Shown here piece by piece: positions 61,276-64,000 of a DNA stretch of 64,000 nt. Source of the stretch: Streptomyces flavochromogenes. Lineage in GTDB: Bacteria > Actinomycetota > Actinomycetes > Streptomycetales > Streptomycetaceae. The notes beneath the pieces were generated by a model. The model was given only the letters and a program-made list of their open reading frames with translations, made no database searches and was not told the DNA's origin. Made by a program: the position numbers and the translations under genes. The stretch covers positions 62,001 through 126,000 of the forward strand of contig NZ_JNZO01000033.1 in assembly GCF_000717595.1 (NCBI RefSeq). Direction: 5' to 3'. Within the stretch, counting starts at the first letter, position 1. Every line of letters begins with the position of its first letter.

Positions 61276-62592
61276 ATGAGAGTCAGCGTTTTCGGGCTCG
61301 GCTACGTGGGCTGCGTGTCCGCCGCGTGCCTGGCCAGCCTCGGTCACGAGGTCATCGGAGTGGACGTGAACCAGGTGAAGGTCGACCTGGTCAACGACGG
61401 CAAGGCCCCGGTGGTCGAGGAGCGGATCGGCGAGCTCATCGCCGACGTCGTGCGGGCCGGTGCGTTACGCGCCACGCGGGACGTCCACGAGGCGATCATG
61501 GGCAGCGACGTGTCGCTGATCTGCGTGGGTACGCCGTCGGAGCCCAACGGCAGCCTGTGCACCACGTACCTGGAGCGGGTCACCGAGGAGATCGGTGCCG
61601 CGGTGGCCGAGCGGGGCGGGCGGCAGACCGTCGTGTTCCGCAGCACCATGCTGCCGGGCACCTGCCTGAACCTGCTGGTGCCGATCCTGGAGAAGTTCGC
61701 CGGCGGCACGGCCGGGGTGGACTTCGGCGTCGCGGTCAACCCGGAGTTCCTGCGCGAGGGTACGAGCGTGCGGGACTTCTTCGACCCGCCCAAGACCGTC
61801 ATCGGCGAGCTCGACCCGGCGAGCGGTGACGTCGTGGCGGCGCTGTACGACGGGCTGCCCGGCGAGGTGTTCCGGGTGCCGGTCCCGACGGCCGAGGCGA
61901 TCAAGTACGCGGACAACGCGTTCCACGGCCTCAAGATCGGCTTCGCGAACGAACTGGGCGCCGTCTGCCGGGCGCTCGGGGTGGACTCGCACCAGGTGAT
62001 GGACGTGTTCCTGGCCGACCGCAAGCTGAACATCAGTCCCGCCTACCTGCGGCCCGGCTTCGCCTTCGGCGGCTCCTGCCTGCCCAAGGACCTGCGCAGC
62101 CTGGTCCACGCGGCGCGGCGGCACGACGTCTCGGTGCCGATCCTCGCCCATGTGCTGCCCTCCAACGCCGACCACCTGCAGCGCGCGGTGGAACTGGTCG
62201 AGCGCACCGGCAAGCGCCGGGTGGGCATGTTCGGGCTCTCCTTCAAACCCGGCACCGACGACCTCCGCGAGAGCCCGCTCGTCGAACTGGCGGAGCGGCT
62301 CTTCGGCAAGGGGTACGACCTGCGGATCTACGACCCCAACGTCAACCTCTCCCGGCTGCTCGGCGCGAACCGCGAATACATCGAGACCCGGCTGCCGCAC
62401 CTCGCGCAGCTGCTCGCGGACTCCGTCGACGAGGTACTCGACCATGCCGAGGTGTGCCTGGTCGGGACCGGGGACCCGGCCGTCCTGTCGGCGCTGCCCC
62501 ATGGCGACGGCCCGGTGATCGTCGATCTCATCCACCTTCCCGACGCCGACGCGCGACGGGCCGAACCGGGGTACGTGGGCCTTGCTTGGTGA
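61276..62592 (+). CDS. GDP-mannose 6-dehydrogenase (AlgD-like)
   Basis: 438 residues of the UDP-glucose/GDP-mannose dehydrogenase family. The Rossmann motif is GLGYVGCVSAACLASLG, and the catalytic Cys268 lies in PGFAFGGSCLPKD, the same number as in P. aeruginosa AlgD. The preceding KLNISPAYLRP also fits the AlgD subgroup. It makes GDP-mannuronic acid with NAD. So the polymer produced by this operon should contain a uronic acid. ATG 61276 follows GGGGAGGAACAGGGC. The 73-base gap after the transferase gene contains no terminator. Confidence 0.88.
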   Translation: MRVSVFGLGYVGCVSAACLASLGHEVIGVDVNQVKVDLVNDGKAPVVEERIGELIADVVRAGALRATRDVHEAIMGSDVSLICVGTPSEPNGSLCTTYLERVTEEIGAAVAERGGRQTVVFRSTMLPGTCLNLLVPILEKFAGGTAGVDFGVAVNPEFLREGTSVRDFFDPPKTVIGELDPASGDVVAALYDGLPGEVFRVPVPTAEAIKYADNAFHGLKIGFANELGAVCRALGVDSHQVMDVFLADRKLNISPAYLRPGFAFGGSCLPKDLRSLVHAARRHDVSVPILAHVLPSNADHLQRAVELVERTGKRRVGMFGLSFKPGTDDLRESPLVELAERLFGKGYDLRIYDPNVNLSRLLGANREYIETRLPHLAQLLADSVDEVLDHAEVCLVGTGDPAVLSALPHGDGPVIVDLIHLPDADARRAEPGYVGLAW

Positions 62593-62593
62593 C

Positions 62594-63847
62594 ATGAACG
62601 GGGACGACGGGCCTGCTCGGCGCGCGCTCGTCCTGGTGGAGAACCTGTCGGTGCCCTTCGACCGGCGGGTGTGGCAGGAGTGCACGACCCTGCGCGACGC
62701 GGGCTGGGAGGTGCATGTCATCTGCCCTCGCGGTGAGAAGCGGGACACGGAACCGGAGGCGGTGATCGACGGGGTGCGGATCCACCGCTACCCCCTGCGC
62801 GCCGCCACCGGCGGTCCGGCCGGCTACCTGCGGGAGTACGGGACGGCCCTGTGGCACACGCTGCGGCTGGCCCGCGAGGTCGGTCCGGTCGACGTGGTCC
62901 ACGCCTGCAATCCGCCGGACCTGCTGTTCCTGCCGGCCCGGTGGCTGAAGCGGCGCGGGGCGCGGTTCGTCTTCGACCAGCACGACCTCGTGCCCGAGCT
63001 GTACCTCTCGCGGTTCGACCGCGGCGAGGACCTGCTCTACCGCGCCGTGTGCGCGCTGGAACGGATGACCTACCGGGCCGCGGACGTCGTGCTCGCCACG
63101 AACGAGAGCTACCGGGACGTCGCGCTGCGCCGTGGCGGCCGGCGGCCGGAGGACGTCTTCGTGGTGCGCAGCGCGCCCGACATCGACCGGTTCCACCCGG
63201 TGCCGCCCGAGCCGGAACTGAAGCGCGGCAAGCCTCATCTGCTGTGCTACCTCGGTGTCATGGGGCCGCAGGACGGCGTCGACTACGCCTTGCGGGCCCT
63301 CGCGAAACTGCGCGACGAGCTCGGGCGTACCGACTGGCACGCGGTGTTCGTCGGCGCCGGCGACGCCTTCGACGCGATGGTCGAGCTGTCACGGCGGCTC
63401 GGGCTGTCGGAGCAGGTGGAGTTCACCGGACGCATTCCGGACGCCGACCTGGTGCGCTACCTGTCCACCGCGGACGTGTGCCTCTCCCCCGACCCGCGCA
63501 ATCCGCTCAACGACGTGTCGACCATGAACAAGGTCCTCGAGTACATGGTGATGGGCCGGCCGATCGTCTCGTTCGACCTCCGCGAGGCGCGGGTCTCCGC
63601 CGGTGACGCCGCCGTGTACGCGCCCGCCAACGACGAGGGCGCGTTCGCCGGACTCGTCGCACAGCTCCTCGACGACCCGGAGGAGCGCGCCCGGATGGGC
63701 AAGATCGGCCAGGAACGCATCAGCGGGCAGCTCGCCTGGCGGCACTCGCAGCAGTCGCTGCTGGCCGCCTACGCCGCCGCCTGCCGTGGTCGCACCCCCG
63801 TGTCGCAGAACGGCCCGGTCCGGACGGGGAGAAGGCCGCGCCGTTGA
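62594..63847 (+). CDS. Glycosyltransferase family 4
   Basis: 417 residues with the two Rossmann halves of GT-B enzymes: N-terminal ENLSVPFDRRVWQECTTL and FDQHDLVPELYL, C-terminal LCYLGVMGPQDGVDYAL, EFTGRIPDADLVRYL and the acceptor motif NKVLEYMVMGRPIVSF. It would add a sugar to the lipid-linked repeat unit. ATG 62594 begins one base after the dehydrogenase stop; an in-frame TTG at 62582 is the alternative. It belongs to the EPS operon and overlaps the next gene. Confidence 0.9.
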   Translation: MNGDDGPARRALVLVENLSVPFDRRVWQECTTLRDAGWEVHVICPRGEKRDTEPEAVIDGVRIHRYPLRAATGGPAGYLREYGTALWHTLRLAREVGPVDVVHACNPPDLLFLPARWLKRRGARFVFDQHDLVPELYLSRFDRGEDLLYRAVCALERMTYRAADVVLATNESYRDVALRRGGRRPEDVFVVRSAPDIDRFHPVPPEPELKRGKPHLLCYLGVMGPQDGVDYALRALAKLRDELGRTDWHAVFVGAGDAFDAMVELSRRLGLSEQVEFTGRIPDADLVRYLSTADVCLSPDPRNPLNDVSTMNKVLEYMVMGRPIVSFDLREARVSAGDAAVYAPANDEGAFAGLVAQLLDDPEERARMGKIGQERISGQLAWRHSQQSLLAAYAAACRGRTPVSQNGPVRTGRRPRR

Positions 63848-64000
63848 GCGATGACACCATACGTCTGGTCACGATCGGACGGATCCTCCGTCGGCGTGGG
63901 CGGCTTCTCACCATCCTGGCCGTGGTGGGCGCGCTCGTCGGCTACGGCGCCTCCCTGCTGATTCCGCCGCGCTACACGACGTCGGCGTCGGTGCTGCTGC
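63844..64000 (+). CDS. Wzz/polysaccharide co-polymerase-like protein, partial
   Basis: Starts TTG 63844 inside the previous stop and runs off the window. The 52 visible residues begin with a short cytoplasmic stretch and a first membrane helix (LLTILAVVGALVGYGASLLI) followed by PPRYTTSASVLL, the signature of Wzz-domain proteins that set exopolysaccharide chain length and may carry a tyrosine kinase domain further on. GGGGAGAAGG lies upstream. Confidence 0.8.
   Translation, partial: MSDDTIRLVTIGRILRRRGRLLTILAVVGALVGYGASLLIPPRYTTSASVLL

Overview
The window is chromosomal DNA of a Streptomyces-like actinomycete. The support is very high G+C in every gene, strong third-position GC, frequent GTG/TTG starts, operons with ATGA or GTGA stop/start overlaps, and family content typical of that genus (DUF3040, DUF2254, DUF475/TerC, GlxA-type AraC regulator, CsbD, PAS-GAF-SpoIIE phosphatase, Tap-like peptidase, PL8 lyase). 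I saw no tRNA, rRNA, CRISPR array, transposase, integrase or prophage gene.

Layout. 1-4177: tail of a sugar-uptake operon (two ABC permeases plus an intracellular GH3 glycosidase, arranged like bxlF-bxlG-bxlA). 4226-5034: a probably truncated U32-peptidase-like gene with palindromic upstream sites. 5676-8224: small secreted protein, beta-carbonic anhydrase and SulP transporter, apparently a bicarbonate module. 8407-18282: housekeeping and hypothetical genes (DUF3040, AI-2E-type exporter, two tandem membrane-anchored paralogues, CsbD, DUF4246 putative oxygenase, FetB-like permease, DUF2254). Two decayed loci lie here: a urea carboxylase remnant at 10168-10443 and a TerC/DUF475 gene with two internal deletions at 17485-18282. 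18484-22848: SDR, quinone oxidoreductase with a divergent GlxA-type regulator, and a cation/proton antiporter.

22894-30024 is one minus-strand operon: betaine aldehyde dehydrogenase, choline dehydrogenase-type GMC enzyme, ABC ATPase, a double-length permease and a lipoprotein receptor. Together they would import choline or betaine and oxidise choline to glycine betaine. 30292-33528 holds a DUF1232 protein, a divergent MerR/FMN-reductase pair sharing a perfect operator, and a secreted tripeptidyl-aminopeptidase-like hydrolase.

33752-43853 is the most distinctive part: a tightly coupled 10-kb minus-strand operon of eleven genes (ALDH, extradiol-type VOC dioxygenase, aspartate-dehydrogenase-like enzyme, alpha/beta hydrolase, cupin, two SDRs, ThDP enzyme, PDR/VanB-type reductase, a 74-residue putative HTH protein, Rieske oxygenase). 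A divergent MFS transporter (44146-45510) and a MarR regulator (45666-46205) flank it, and both divergent promoters carry the same GCGCTTA-type palindrome. It looks like an aromatic-compound pathway whose substrate I cannot name.

46250-54520: DoxX/MarR pair with twin operators; a lipid-kinase, alkyl-DHAP-synthase-like, TetR, GlpD group suggestive of ether lipid or glycerol lipid metabolism; and a PAS/GAF/SpoIIE phosphatase. 54554-59152: a DeoR/LacI hybrid regulator divergent from a PL8 lyase and a heparin-lyase-I-like protein. 59454-64000: a structured leader region and the start of an exopolysaccharide operon (sugar-phosphate transferase, AlgD-like GDP-mannose dehydrogenase, glycosyltransferase, Wzz-like protein running off the end). 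Neighbouring uronate polymer synthesis and polysaccharide lyases suggest that the organism makes and remodels an acidic polysaccharide.
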